This document shows, in pieces, positions 8,049 through 16,363 of a stretch of 64,000 bases of DNA. The stretch covers positions 186,001-250,000 of the forward strand of contig CALPCJ010000005.1 in NCBI GenBank assembly GCA_943192975.1, written 5' to 3'. The stretch's first letter is position 1, and each line of letters begins with the position of its first letter. This stretch comes from Senimuribacter intestinalis (GTDB taxonomy: Bacteria; Bacillota; Clostridia; Peptostreptococcales; Anaerovoracaceae). Under the pieces are notes generated by a model. The model saw only the letters and a program-made list of their open reading frames with translations, was not told the origin of the DNA and made no database searches. The position numbers and the translations under genes are program-made.

Positions 8049-10392
8049 TCACCTCCCCCTCTGTAGTCTTCGGCAGCTGTGCACTCTGGGATAGACCTCC
8101 CAGTTCCTTTTCCGAAAGCTGAGAACTTGCAATCTGCCTGTAAACCTCACAGTTTCTCATCAATTCCTCGTGGGTTCCCTTGCCCACAATTTCTCCATCG
8201 TCTAATACCAATATCTGATCTGCATGAAGTATGGTGCTGATACGCTGCGCAACCACAATCTCCGTCGCATTTTTAACTCTGTCAGCCAGCGCTTTGCGAA
8301 GCTTTGCATCAGTTTTCATATCCAGAGCAGAAAAGCTGTCGTCAAAGACGAAAACCTTTGGATTCTTTGCAATGGCTCTTGCAATAGCAAGACGCTGCTT
8401 CTGTCCACCGGACACGTTGCTGCCGCCCTGGGCGATATAGCTGTCAAATCCCTCTTCTTTCTCTGCGATAAAATCCGCTGCCTGCGCGATTTCTGCTGCC
8501 GCTTTGATTTCTTCATCAGTAGCCGAAACCTTGCCAAAGCGAAGGTTAGAAGCAATGGTTCCAGAAAACAGAACCCCCTTCTGCGGTACAAAACCAATTT
8601 CCTCACGCAGTTCGTGCAAAGCCAGTTCCCTAATATCTACACCGTCTAAGGTAATTTCTCCTTCCGTCACATCATAAAATCTTGGAATCAGATTTACCAA
8701 CGTCGATTTTCCAGCGCCGGTACTTCCAATCATAGCTGTCACCTTGCCCGGCTCCGCTTTGAAACTAATATGATGCAGCACGTCTTCCTCTGCGCCCGGA
8801 TAACGGAAGCTGACATTCTTAAATTCCAGCACGCCTTTGTGCTCTTTCAAAGCCTTCGGTTCTTCCGGCTCCCCAATAGAGGATTTTGTCTGAAGCACTT
8901 CATCGATACGTTCTGCAGCAACGCCAGCTCTTGGCAACATAATGGACATCATAGTCAACATGAGGAAAGACATGACAATCAGCATGGAGTAAGTAATAAA
9001 TGCTGTCATATTTCCCACCTGCAAATCTCCGCTGTCGATTCTCTGTGCGCTGACCCACATAATCAGAATGACCAGACAGTTCATAATTAACATCATGCCC
9101 GGCATCATAAAAGTCATCACCCGGTTGGTAAATAGCTGCGTTTTCTTCAGATTCTCATTGGCAACATCAAAACGCTCTTCTTCGGTCTTTTCTCTGCCAA
9201 AGGCTCGAATAACTGAAAGACCTGTCAAAATCTCTCTGGAAACCAGATTTAGATTGTCGACCAGTATCTGCATGAGTTTGAACTTCGGCATTGCAATAGA
9301 AACAAGCAGAAGCACAAATCCCAAAATCACAAGGACAGCCATCGCGATAATCCATCCCATGCCGGCACCGGTTTTTGCCACCTTATAAATGCCGCCTATA
9401 CCCAAAATCGGCGCATAAAGCACCATTCGAAGCATCATAGTCGTTACCATCTGAATTTGCTGTACGTCGTTAGTACTTCTGGTAATTAGCGATGCAGTAG
9501 AAAATTTATCAATTTCTCCATTGGAAAATCCGACTACATTCTTAAATACCTTGCCACGCAGGTCTCTGCCGACTCCTGCGCCGATTCTTGCAGCCAGATA
9601 GGAAGTGCAGACCGCTGCCGCCAGCATAAGCGCTGCCATGAAAAACATGCGAAACCCTGCACGCCAAAGATAGTCAGTCTGTACTTTCTCCATGTCGATA
9701 CCTGCTGCCTCATTGCAGGAGGCAGCATAAGCAATCCCCATAGACTTTAGAGTATCTTCGCCTACAGAGGTAATCATTTCCTCCATAGAGGTTCTGGCAT
9801 TTCTGATGGCTGTCTCGTCCATCTGTCCTTCTGCAATCATACGCTCCATCAGAGGACGCATGTCAACATAAGTCGACACATCCCCTTCTTCATCTTCCGC
9901 CTGAAAGCTGTCAATATCGGTGCCCATGAGAGTTTCAATCTCTTCGATAGACATATCGTCTATTTTCGATTCCAATTCTGCCATCTGTGGATTCTGAGAA
10001 ACCGCCTCTTTGATAGTATCTTTAAAGTCGCCTTCGCGCATGTGACCCAACTGATAAGTCAGCGCTACAGCGGTTATCAGCTTCTCGTCGACTTCTTCTA
10101 GAACCTTTTCATCCTCTGCATTCAGTCTGTAATCGGCACCGTCCTCTACATAAATCTCATTCCACAGTACCGCTTCCTCTTCTTCCATAAAAACTTGCGC
10201 TTCACGAAATTCCTCAGCAGTGATTCTCTCTGGGGCGATATGCTCCACTCCCTTTCCTGTAATACCAGTATCTATAATATCTGCTGTGTACTGCGGCAGC
10301 GCCAGATCACAATAGGCCTGCACCGTAAGCAGCAGCACAATCAGAAGCACAGATTTCCAGTACGGAATTATGTTCCTAAAAATTCTCTTCAT
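8032..10392 (-). CDS. Heterodimeric ABC exporter, subunit with degenerate ATPase site and large ectodomain
   Basis: This 786-residue partner of the 6186-8048 subunit is about 170 residues longer than usual. The excess is an acidic stretch at about residues 35-230 between membrane helices 1 and 2, which would lie outside the cell; a domain in this position is known from BmrCD-type transporters. Its ATPase domain has Walker A GSTGAGKST and a canonical signature VSGGQKQ. Walker B ends FDDSFSALD (Asp in place of catalytic Glu) and the switch His is Gln (VVAQRIST). These are the standard marks of the non-catalytic site in asymmetric heterodimers. It is coupled to the MarR gene by a 4-bp overlap. 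Confidence 0.9.
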   Translation of the reverse strand: MKRIFRNIIPYWKSVLLIVLLLTVQAYCDLALPQYTADIIDTGITGKGVEHIAPERITAEEFREAQVFMEEEEAVLWNEIYVEDGADYRLNAEDEKVLEEVDEKLITAVALTYQLGHMREGDFKDTIKEAVSQNPQMAELESKIDDMSIEEIETLMGTDIDSFQAEDEEGDVSTYVDMRPLMERMIAEGQMDETAIRNARTSMEEMITSVGEDTLKSMGIAYAASCNEAAGIDMEKVQTDYLWRAGFRMFFMAALMLAAAVCTSYLAARIGAGVGRDLRGKVFKNVVGFSNGEIDKFSTASLITRSTNDVQQIQMVTTMMLRMVLYAPILGIGGIYKVAKTGAGMGWIIAMAVLVILGFVLLLVSIAMPKFKLMQILVDNLNLVSREILTGLSVIRAFGREKTEEERFDVANENLKKTQLFTNRVMTFMMPGMMLIMNCLVILIMWVSAQRIDSGDLQVGNMTAFITYSMLIVMSFLMLTMMSIMLPRAGVAAERIDEVLQTKSSIGEPEEPKALKEHKGVLEFKNVSFRYPGAEEDVLHHISFKAEPGKVTAMIGSTGAGKSTLVNLIPRFYDVTEGEITLDGVDIRELALHELREEIGFVPQKGVLFSGTIASNLRFGKVSATDEEIKAAAEIAQAADFIAEKEEGFDSYIAQGGSNVSGGQKQRLAIARAIAKNPKVFVFDDSFSALDMKTDAKLRKALADRVKNATEIVVAQRISTILHADQILVLDDGEIVGKGTHEELMRNCEVYRQIASSQLSEKELGGLSQSAQLPKTTEGEVNDSEE

Positions 10393-10868
10393 TCACTTTC
10401 CCCCTTCTTTTCATTATACTTTCGTTTTTCTATTTCTATTTTGGAAGTTTCCACAAACTTCTGCAGGTAGTCGTTAAGTTTTTGCATGGTGTCTGCCCCC
10501 AAATTGCCAAACACTGCATCAGAGAATTCTTCCATAATGCAGTCTGCTTCTGCAATGCGCGCGATTCCTTTCTCCGTCACCTTAACAAAAGTATTACGCC
10601 GGTCTTTCTTATCCACATCACGCAGCACCAGTTCTTTTTCCTCCAGCACACGCAATGCTCTGGAAATAGCCGGCGGCGGCAGATGCATTTCTTTCACAAT
10701 CAAAGAGACTTTCACCCCCCCTTGGTCGACTCCGCTGCACCTTTGACAGTGCTGTATCATCTTCAGCACACCAAGTTCCCCGTGACTGATGCCCGGCAAC
10801 ATGCTGGAAAGATTCAATTTCCGAAAAGAATGCATGATATCAAAAAAATTTTTCTGTTCCTCTCTCAT
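10389..10868 (-). CDS. MarR-family transcriptional regulator
   Basis: This 159-residue winged-helix regulator has the usual MarR length. A helix-turn-helix is visible in LIVKEMHLPPPAISRALR and a wing in LRDVDKKDRRNTFVKVTEKG. It is the first gene of the exporter operon (stop/start overlap at 10389-10392), so it most likely represses its own promoter and the exporter until a ligand binds. A near-palindrome between the promoter and the start codon is a good operator candidate. Confidence 0.9.
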   Translation of the reverse strand: MREEQKNFFDIMHSFRKLNLSSMLPGISHGELGVLKMIQHCQRCSGVDQGGVKVSLIVKEMHLPPPAISRALRVLEEKELVLRDVDKKDRRNTFVKVTEKGIARIAEADCIMEEFSDAVFGNLGADTMQKLNDYLQKFVETSKIEIEKRKYNEKKGESE

Positions 10869-10901
10869 GATTGGTCTCCTGTTCTAAACTTACCGCAAGA
10901 A

Positions 10902-10922
10902 ATAGTTAACACCGTTAATAAT
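10902..10922. promoter_or_regulatory. Candidate MarR operator
   Basis: AGTTAACACCGTTAATAATT contains TTAAC-ACC-GTTAA, extended with partial symmetry on both sides. It lies between the -10 box and the marR start codon, where a bound dimer would block transcription. Confidence 0.5.
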
Positions 10923-10937
10923 TTTAATGCATCAAAT

Positions 10938-10966
10938 ATTTTAGCACGCAACTTTATTTCTGTCAA
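10938..10966 (-). promoter_or_regulatory. Sigma-A promoter of the marR-exporter operon
   Basis: On the minus strand TTGACA (10966-10961) is followed by 17 bp and TAAAAT (10943-10938). The match to consensus is strong and the promoter points at marR. Confidence 0.8.
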
Positions 10967-11016
10967 CAGGATTTTTGCACGTGAAATACCCCCTGCAGAT
11001 ACGTTGAAACTACGAA

Positions 11017-11327
11017 GTTGTGCAAATCCATGCTTTTATTCGCCGAATGCACAACTACGCTACTGCAAAGTTGTGTAAATCCGATAAAGATTAATTTTTT
11101 TGCACAACTATCTCGTTAAAATTCTACTTGTCCGCAATTTTCTCTCACCCGAATTGTGCATTCATAATAAAATAGTTTGATTTTACTCAACTTCCTGCCG
11201 GAATTATATGATATAAAAGAATAAGGTTGTGCAAAAACCTGTGTTCAGAAGCAAGATACACAACCCATCATGACAACAGTTGTGCATAAGACAAAAGATA
11301 AGTCAGATTTGCACAACCGGGCACAAC
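11017..11327. repeat. Array of GTTGTGCA motifs in both orientations
   Basis: Exact GTTGTGCA or its complement occurs at 11017, 11048, 11101, 11226, 11279 and 11310. One-mismatch copies are at 11070, 11153, 11257 and 11320. No gene is visible in the 10869-11411 gap. The copies lie upstream of the marR promoter and downstream of the aspartate kinase terminator. Irregular spacing and mixed orientation look like many binding sites for one DNA-binding protein; the protein is unknown. Confidence 0.65.
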
Positions 11328-11352
11328 ACGAGGTTTTGACAACAAAAAACAA

Positions 11353-11386
11353 GGCGCCCCGTCCTTTCAGCTGACGGTTTTGCGCC
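11353..11386 (-). terminator. Terminator of aspartate kinase
   Basis: On the minus strand GGCGC-AAAA-CCGTC and GACGG-GGCGCC form a long G/C stem followed by TTGTTTTTTG. Confidence 0.75.
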
Positions 11387-11411
11387 CTGCAGTTTTCTAA
11401 ATCGTTATTCG

Positions 11412-12725
11412 TTATACAAATGCCTGATAGATGGCACGGATTGCCGTATCAAAGTCGCGATTCTGTACTCCAACGATAATGTTCATTTCGCTGGAACCCT
11501 GATCGATCATTCTAATGTTAACCTCTGCTTCGGCAAGGGCTGTAAACAATGCCGCCGAAACGCCGCTTCTGCTGCTCATGCCGTGGCCCACTGTAGCAAT
11601 AAGAGCGATATCCTCAAAAGTTTCCATGTGGTCAGGGCTCAGCTGTTTTTCAAAAGCTTCCAGAAGTTCATCGAGTCGTCCGTCCAGACTTTTGTTGGAG
11701 ACTACGACAGAAATGGTATCAATCCCGCTCGGCAAATGCTCAAAGTTGATATCCATATCCTCCAAGATTGCCAGGATTCTTCTGACAAAGCCTCGTTCAC
11801 TGCTGAGCATATTTTTGTAAATCGCAATAACGGTAAAATCTTTACTGCCCGCAATGCCTGTTACAACATTTGTATTGCTTTCATCGTGCTCTGCCGTAAT
11901 AATGGTTCCTGGATCCTCCGGCAAATTCGTATTTCTAATGTTAATTGGAATATTTGCGATTCTTGCTGGATAAATCGCGTCTTCATGCAACACCGACGCT
12001 CCCATATATGAGAGTTCCCGCAGTTCTTTATAAGAAATCTTATGAATCGGCTTCGGATTTTTTACAATTCTCGGATCCGCCATCAGAAAACCAGATACAT
12101 CCGTCCAGTTTTCATAAATATCCGCATCCACTGCTCTTGCCACCAGAGAACCTGTAATATCAGAACCTCCTCTGGAGAAAGTCCGCACCTTGCCGTCCTC
12201 TGCATTACTGCCATAAAATCCAGGAAGTACAGCCCTCTCATGTTTTGCAAGCTCTTTGCGAAGCGCTTCATCGGTCGCTTCCTGCATCAGTCTGCCTTTA
12301 TTATCAAATAAAATAAGCCCTTCAGCATCAACAAAATCATACCCTAAAAAAGCTGCAATCAGTACAGCATTTAAATACTCACCACGACTTGCAATATAGT
12401 CAGAAGAGCAGCCCTTTTTCAGATTCTCTTTAATGATATCAAAGTGCCCCTGCAGGTCAACGTTAACATTCAAATTCAGCTGAACCGCCATAAATCTGTC
12501 CGTAATAACCTGAAAAACCTGTTCATAGGGCAGGTTATGTTCCATATGAGTCTTGCACAGATACAAAAGATCTGTAATTTTATTGTCTCCATCAAAACGT
12601 TTTCCCGGTGCAGATACAACGATGTACTTGCGGTCAGGGTCTGCTTCGATGATTTGCTTCGTCTTCATCAGCTGGATTCCGTCAGCAACTGAAGAACCGC
12701 CAAATTTCGCTACTTTTATTCCCAT
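11412..12725 (-). CDS. lysC: Aspartate kinase
   Basis: This 437-residue enzyme phosphorylates aspartate, the first step toward lysine, methionine and threonine. It begins with the family signature KVAKFGGSSVADG (residues 4-16) and has the RGGSDITGS substrate-binding motif near residue 184. Two C-terminal ACT domains (about 300-437) should bind an amino-acid effector; which one cannot be read from sequence. The promoter lies close to the start codon, leaving no room for a lysine riboswitch. It is monocistronic, between its own promoter and terminator. Confidence 0.92.
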   Translation of the reverse strand: MGIKVAKFGGSSVADGIQLMKTKQIIEADPDRKYIVVSAPGKRFDGDNKITDLLYLCKTHMEHNLPYEQVFQVITDRFMAVQLNLNVNVDLQGHFDIIKENLKKGCSSDYIASRGEYLNAVLIAAFLGYDFVDAEGLILFDNKGRLMQEATDEALRKELAKHERAVLPGFYGSNAEDGKVRTFSRGGSDITGSLVARAVDADIYENWTDVSGFLMADPRIVKNPKPIHKISYKELRELSYMGASVLHEDAIYPARIANIPINIRNTNLPEDPGTIITAEHDESNTNVVTGIAGSKDFTVIAIYKNMLSSERGFVRRILAILEDMDINFEHLPSGIDTISVVVSNKSLDGRLDELLEAFEKQLSPDHMETFEDIALIATVGHGMSSRSGVSAALFTALAEAEVNIRMIDQGSSEMNIIVGVQNRDFDTAIRAIYQAFV

Positions 12726-12761
12726 CTTCTACATTTTCCTCCATAATCAACAATCTTCTCT

Positions 12762-12790
12762 ATTATATTATAACAGGAGATGTCTTGCAA
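12762..12790 (-). promoter_or_regulatory. Sigma-A promoter of aspartate kinase
   Basis: On the minus strand TTGCAA (12790-12785), 17 bp, TATAAT (12767-12762). The start codon is about 37 nt downstream. Confidence 0.7.
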
Positions 12791-12840
12791 CGATTTTTTG
12801 TATCTTGTCCACAAAAAATCATTACTTTTGTGTTGCTTTT

Positions 12841-13341
12841 TCATAACAGTTCTCTGTAAATTTCCTCCGTCCTTGCGTCAAAGCACACCATCAGCACTTC
12901 TTCAATTCCGCTGCCCGAATGTGTTTTCAGGTAATTCTGTACCGTTTTCACCGCAATTTCTGCTGCCTCCACCTTTGGATAACCATAAACACCAGTGCTG
13001 ATTGCAGGAAAGGCGATGGACCTTATCCCCAGTCGCTCCGCTTCCTCAAGACTACGCAAGTAGCAGCTTTCCAGTTTTTCTGCCTCGCCGTGGGCGCCTC
13101 CGCGATAAACAGGTCCCACCGTGTGAATTACATACTTTGCCGGCAGATTATATCCCTTCGTCACCTTTGCATCACCCGTTTCACAGCCGTGAAGAGACCG
13201 GCACTCTGCAAGAAGCTCAGGTCCTGCCGCTCTATGGATGTCGCCGTCTACTCCTCCGCCGCCAAGAAGGGCATTGTTTGCCGCATTGACAATGGCATCT
13301 ACAGGTAACGTTGTAATACTGTCCGTGGTAATTCTAATCAT
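12841..13341 (-). CDS. Macro-domain ADP-ribose-binding/hydrolysing protein
   Basis: This is a single macro domain of about 166 residues. The ligand loop VDAIVNAANNALLGGGGVDG and the second loop ISTGVYGYP are both intact, as in MacroD-type enzymes that remove ADP-ribose from proteins or deacetylate O-acetyl-ADP-ribose. I place the start at 13341 rather than the in-frame ATG at 13365: the 13341 ATG has GGAAGAGGA before it and overlaps the TGA of the upstream gene as ATGA. The pairing with a glutamine-amidotransferase-like hydrolase is by operon only; no functional link is evident. Confidence 0.88.
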   Translation of the reverse strand: MIRITTDSITTLPVDAIVNAANNALLGGGGVDGDIHRAAGPELLAECRSLHGCETGDAKVTKGYNLPAKYVIHTVGPVYRGGAHGEAEKLESCYLRSLEEAERLGIRSIAFPAISTGVYGYPKVEAAEIAVKTVQNYLKTHSGSGIEEVLMVCFDARTEEIYRELL

Positions 13342-14015
13342 AATTCCTCTTCCTTCCTCAGCCAAGCTTTGAGCAGTTTTTCTCCGTCTGCTCTGCTTTC
13401 CTTATCTCCATATAGGTACATCTTTTCCGGGTGCCACTGCACGCCCAGTACCTTCCCTCTGTTTTCTTCCATTTCGACAGCCTCCACCACTGTATCCTCT
13501 CCATCATTCCAGAAAGAAGCTACCTGTAAACCACTACCTATACGTCCTGCCCCCTGATGATGACGTGTATTGACAAAAGAATTCTCACCAAAGAGTCCAT
13601 ACATACACGTACCTTGGACATGGATCACGCTGTGATAAAGCTCCGGCTCCCTCCTCTTGTGAGCCTCTGCGCATGGCAAATCCTGTATCAGCGTGCCTCC
13701 AAAGTATACGTTTAGAAACTGCATGCCTCTGCAAATCCCCAGCACCGGCATCTCTTTCTCCATAGCAAGATCCATCAGTGCAAGCTGCGCGCTGTCCAGT
13801 TCATCGTTGATGTCGTTGGAACCTTGGTCTTCTTCTCCCCAAAGCTTCGGATTCATATCCTGCCTGCTCCCTGGCAGCACCAGAGCGTCTGCTTCTGCCA
13901 ATTCCTCCTCCGACAGTGATAAAAAAGGTTCTGCACCAAGTCTTTTAAATGCGTCTATATAGTCTTTGTACTCCTCTATAGCCGTCTTTGCGGCTGCAAT
14001 CATAATCTTTTTCAT
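13338..14015 (-). CDS. Gamma-glutamyl-gamma-aminobutyrate hydrolase-like class I glutamine amidotransferase (peptidase C26)
   Basis: This 225-residue protein has the class I glutamine amidotransferase fold: nucleophile Cys in VLGICRGMQFLNV (near 93), and the His-Glu pair in GVQWHPEKM (near 193). Relatives (PuuD and similar) cleave gamma-glutamyl amides. It is the first gene of a two-gene operon with the macro-domain protein. There is no Shine-Dalgarno; an extended -10 box ends 7 nt before the ATG, so the message may be leaderless. Confidence 0.85.
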   Translation of the reverse strand: MKKIMIAAAKTAIEEYKDYIDAFKRLGAEPFLSLSEEELAEADALVLPGSRQDMNPKLWGEEDQGSNDINDELDSAQLALMDLAMEKEMPVLGICRGMQFLNVYFGGTLIQDLPCAEAHKRREPELYHSVIHVQGTCMYGLFGENSFVNTRHHQGAGRIGSGLQVASFWNDGEDTVVEAVEMEENRGKVLGVQWHPEKMYLYGDKESRADGEKLLKAWLRKEEEL

Positions 14016-14022
14016 AGAGTTT

Positions 14023-14028
14023 ATTTTA
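14023..14028 (-). promoter_or_regulatory. Extended -10 box, apparently leaderless promoter
   Basis: The minus strand reads TGCTAAAAT, then seven bases, then the ATG at 14015. A start site 7-8 nt after the -10 falls on or next to the A of ATG. No -35 of quality is seen, as is common with TGn extended boxes. Confidence 0.5.
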
Positions 14029-14070
14029 GCAGAGTCCGCCGTAAAAATCCAGTAGCAACGCTATTAAAAA

Positions 14071-14094
14071 ACGAAGCATGTTCCCATGCTCCGT
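14071..14094 (-). terminator. Terminator of the nifJ-nfn operon
   Basis: On the minus strand ACGGAGCATG-ggaa-CATGCTTCGT is followed by TTTTTT. It lies just past the nfnB stop at 14111. Confidence 0.85.
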
Positions 14095-14110
14095 TTTCTC
14101 TAAAGTCCAT

Positions 14111-15511
14111 TTATTTACTCAAATACTCATCAATCCCTGCCGCTGCAGTTTTTCCTGCGCCCATAGCTTTGATTACCGTAGCTGCGCCGGTTACTGCGTC
14201 GCCGCCTGCGAAAATGCCGGGACGATTTGTTGCAGCAGCGCTGTCAGCGCCAATACCTCCACGGTCGTTTGCCGCCAGCTCCTCCGTGGTATCCAAAATC
14301 AGCGTGTTCAGCTTTGTGCCGATGGACATGATAACCATATCTACCGGAATCACATGATTTGAACCTTCCACTGTAACCGGTCTGCGTCGTCCGGAAGCAT
14401 CCGGCTCGCCTAGTTCCATGGTGACGCATTCAATGCCTGTTACATGACCTTTTTCATCGCCTTTGATAGCAACCGGATTGGTCAGCAGCTTAAATACAAT
14501 CCCCTCTTCCATAGCGTGATGTACTTCTTCCGCTCTTGCCGGAAGCTCATCCATGCTACGGCGATAAATAATATAGACCTCGCTTGCACCCATGCGCTTT
14601 GCACATCTTGCAGCATCCATAGCCACGTTACCGCCGCCGACTACGGCAATCTTATCAACCTTCTGAATCGGTGTATCATATTCAGGCAGGTATGCCTTCA
14701 TCAGATTGATACGGGTCAGATACTCGTTGGCAGAGCATACACCCAGCAGGTTTTCACCAGGAATCTTCATAAAGGATGGAAGACCTGCGCCAGTTCCGAT
14801 AAACACAGATTCAAAGCCTTCTTCCTTCATCAACTCGTCGACAGTGATAGCGCGGCCAACGATAGCATTGGTAACAAACTTCACACCTTTTGCGGAAAGC
14901 TTTGCAACCTCAGCCGCTACAATCTCCTTCGGCAGACGGAACTGCGGAATGCCGTAAACCAGCACGCCGCCGGTCTTGTGCAAACTCTCGTAAACAGTTA
15001 CTTCATAGCCTTTGTTGATCAAATCTCCCGCACATGCAAGTCCTGCAGGACCCGCACCGATGACAGCCACCTTGTGACCATTGCTTTCAGCAGGTTTGAT
15101 TTCTTCATCGCCGTAGTTTGCAGCATGCCAGTCGGCGGCAAAGCGCTCCAAACGACCGATGGCAACCGGCTCGCCCTTGGTACCGTGAACGCACTTACCC
15201 TCGCACTGATTTTCCTGCGGACATACCCGGCCGCAAATTGCAGGCAGTGAACTGGTTTCACTGATAATCTGATAAGCTTCCTCAAATTCGCCTTCGGCGA
15301 TTTTGGCAATAAAGTCAGGAATTTTAACCATGACCGGGCAACCGCTCATGCAAGGTTTTTTACGGCACTTGAGGCAGCGCATAGCCTCGCTTATAGCCAT
15401 CTCCTCCGTATAGCCGCTGGACACCTCTAGGAAGTTCTTGTTGCGAACATCAGGCGCCTGTTCGGGCATTGGACATTTTTCTCTTGTTAAATTAATCATG
15501 GTAACGAACAC
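14111..15511 (-). CDS. nfnB: NfnB-like large subunit (glutamate synthase small-chain family), electron-bifurcating transhydrogenase
   Basis: This 466-residue flavoprotein of the GltD family has an N-terminal cysteine-rich region (CLKCRKKPCMSGCP near 47-60 and CGRVCPQENQCEGKC near 93-107) for two [4Fe-4S] clusters. Two nucleotide-binding motifs follow: GAGPAGLACAG (near 152) and GGGNVAMDAARCAKRMGA (near 290). Genomes often label such genes gltA, but no large glutamate synthase subunit is present. The partner upstream is an NfnA-type protein, overlapping by 20 bp, so the pair is best read as NADH-dependent reduced ferredoxin:NADP+ oxidoreductase. Confidence 0.82.
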   Translation of the reverse strand: MFVTMINLTREKCPMPEQAPDVRNKNFLEVSSGYTEEMAISEAMRCLKCRKKPCMSGCPVMVKIPDFIAKIAEGEFEEAYQIISETSSLPAICGRVCPQENQCEGKCVHGTKGEPVAIGRLERFAADWHAANYGDEEIKPAESNGHKVAVIGAGPAGLACAGDLINKGYEVTVYESLHKTGGVLVYGIPQFRLPKEIVAAEVAKLSAKGVKFVTNAIVGRAITVDELMKEEGFESVFIGTGAGLPSFMKIPGENLLGVCSANEYLTRINLMKAYLPEYDTPIQKVDKIAVVGGGNVAMDAARCAKRMGASEVYIIYRRSMDELPARAEEVHHAMEEGIVFKLLTNPVAIKGDEKGHVTGIECVTMELGEPDASGRRRPVTVEGSNHVIPVDMVIMSIGTKLNTLILDTTEELAANDRGGIGADSAAATNRPGIFAGGDAVTGAATVIKAMGAGKTAAAGIDEYLSK

Positions 15512-16346
15512 CTCCTGTCAAGCGACAAACGTGAGCACGGTCAGTTGCTTCCTGCTCCGCATAGTATGCGTTTCTCTGAATCAATTCGTCCCAGTCAACA
15601 AGACTTCCGTCAAATTCCGGTCCGTCTACACAGACAAATTTATCCTCGCCGCCGATGTTAGCGCGGCAGCCTCCGCACATGCCGGTTCCATCAATCATAT
15701 ATGCAGTCAAAGACGCTACAGACGGAATGTTGTGTTCTTCCGCCAGCTTGCAAACTAACTTCATCATAATCGGCGGCCCCACTGCAACGATTTCGTCGTA
15801 CTGGTTTCCCTCTTCAATGAGGGCTTTCAGCTTGTCGGTGGTAAAAGCCTTTTCGCCGTAAGAACCGTCATCTGTCACCATGAACAGGCGGTCCGTCCCT
15901 GCGCGAAATTCCTCCTCTAAAATTACCAAATCTTTATTTTTAAATCCGGCAATCATATCGACTTCAATGCCGTGGTCGTGCATACCCGTTGCCAACGGAT
16001 ATGCCAAAGCGTTTCCTGTGCCGCCGCCAACCACGCAGACCTTTTTCAATCCATCCATATGGGTCGGTTTTCCAAGAGGTCCTACAATATCTGCAAAACA
16101 GTCGCCCACTTCCAGCTGATCCATCAGCATAGTTGTTCTGCCCACTGCCGCATAAATGAGGTCGATAGTGCCATCCTTTTCGTTATGTCCTGCCATGGTG
16201 AGAGGAATTCTCTCACCATATTCATCAGTTCTCAAAATGATAAACTGTCCCGGTCTTGCCTTTCTTGCCACCAGCGGAGCATAGATGACCAGCCAGGTAA
16301 TATTGTCATTGAGCTTTCTCTTGCTCACTACTTCAAACATTTTCAT
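15492..16346 (-). CDS. nfnA: NfnA-like small subunit (FAD/NAD-binding, [2Fe-2S])
   Basis: This 284-residue ferredoxin-NADP reductase-type protein is related to PyrK/sulfide dehydrogenase beta subunits. GQFIILRTDEYGERIPLT near 33-50 is the FAD-binding segment, CVVGGGTGNALAYPLA near 107-122 the NAD site, and MCGGCRANIGG with a following Cys and Asp (near 225-250) ligates the [2Fe-2S] centre. Together with NfnB it links NADH, NADPH and ferredoxin pools. It lies 17 bp downstream of nifJ, which supplies reduced ferredoxin. Confidence 0.82.
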   Translation of the reverse strand: MKMFEVVSKRKLNDNITWLVIYAPLVARKARPGQFIILRTDEYGERIPLTMAGHNEKDGTIDLIYAAVGRTTMLMDQLEVGDCFADIVGPLGKPTHMDGLKKVCVVGGGTGNALAYPLATGMHDHGIEVDMIAGFKNKDLVILEEEFRAGTDRLFMVTDDGSYGEKAFTTDKLKALIEEGNQYDEIVAVGPPIMMKLVCKLAEEHNIPSVASLTAYMIDGTGMCGGCRANIGGEDKFVCVDGPEFDGSLVDWDELIQRNAYYAEQEATDRAHVCRLTGGVRYHD

Positions 16347-16363
16347 CGGGTGATCCTCCTCTC

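Noticed and set aside
10995..11330. CRISPR array suggested by repeated GTTGTGCA words
   Set aside because: Words are only 8 bp, in both orientations and irregularly spaced; no constant repeat-spacer unit and no cas gene.
12726..12790. Lysine riboswitch ahead of aspartate kinase
   Set aside because: The promoter leaves a leader of only about 30 nt, too short for the aptamer.
14111..16346. Glutamate synthase assignment for the GltD-like gene
   Set aside because: The large glutamate synthase subunit is absent and the coupled partner is NfnA-type.
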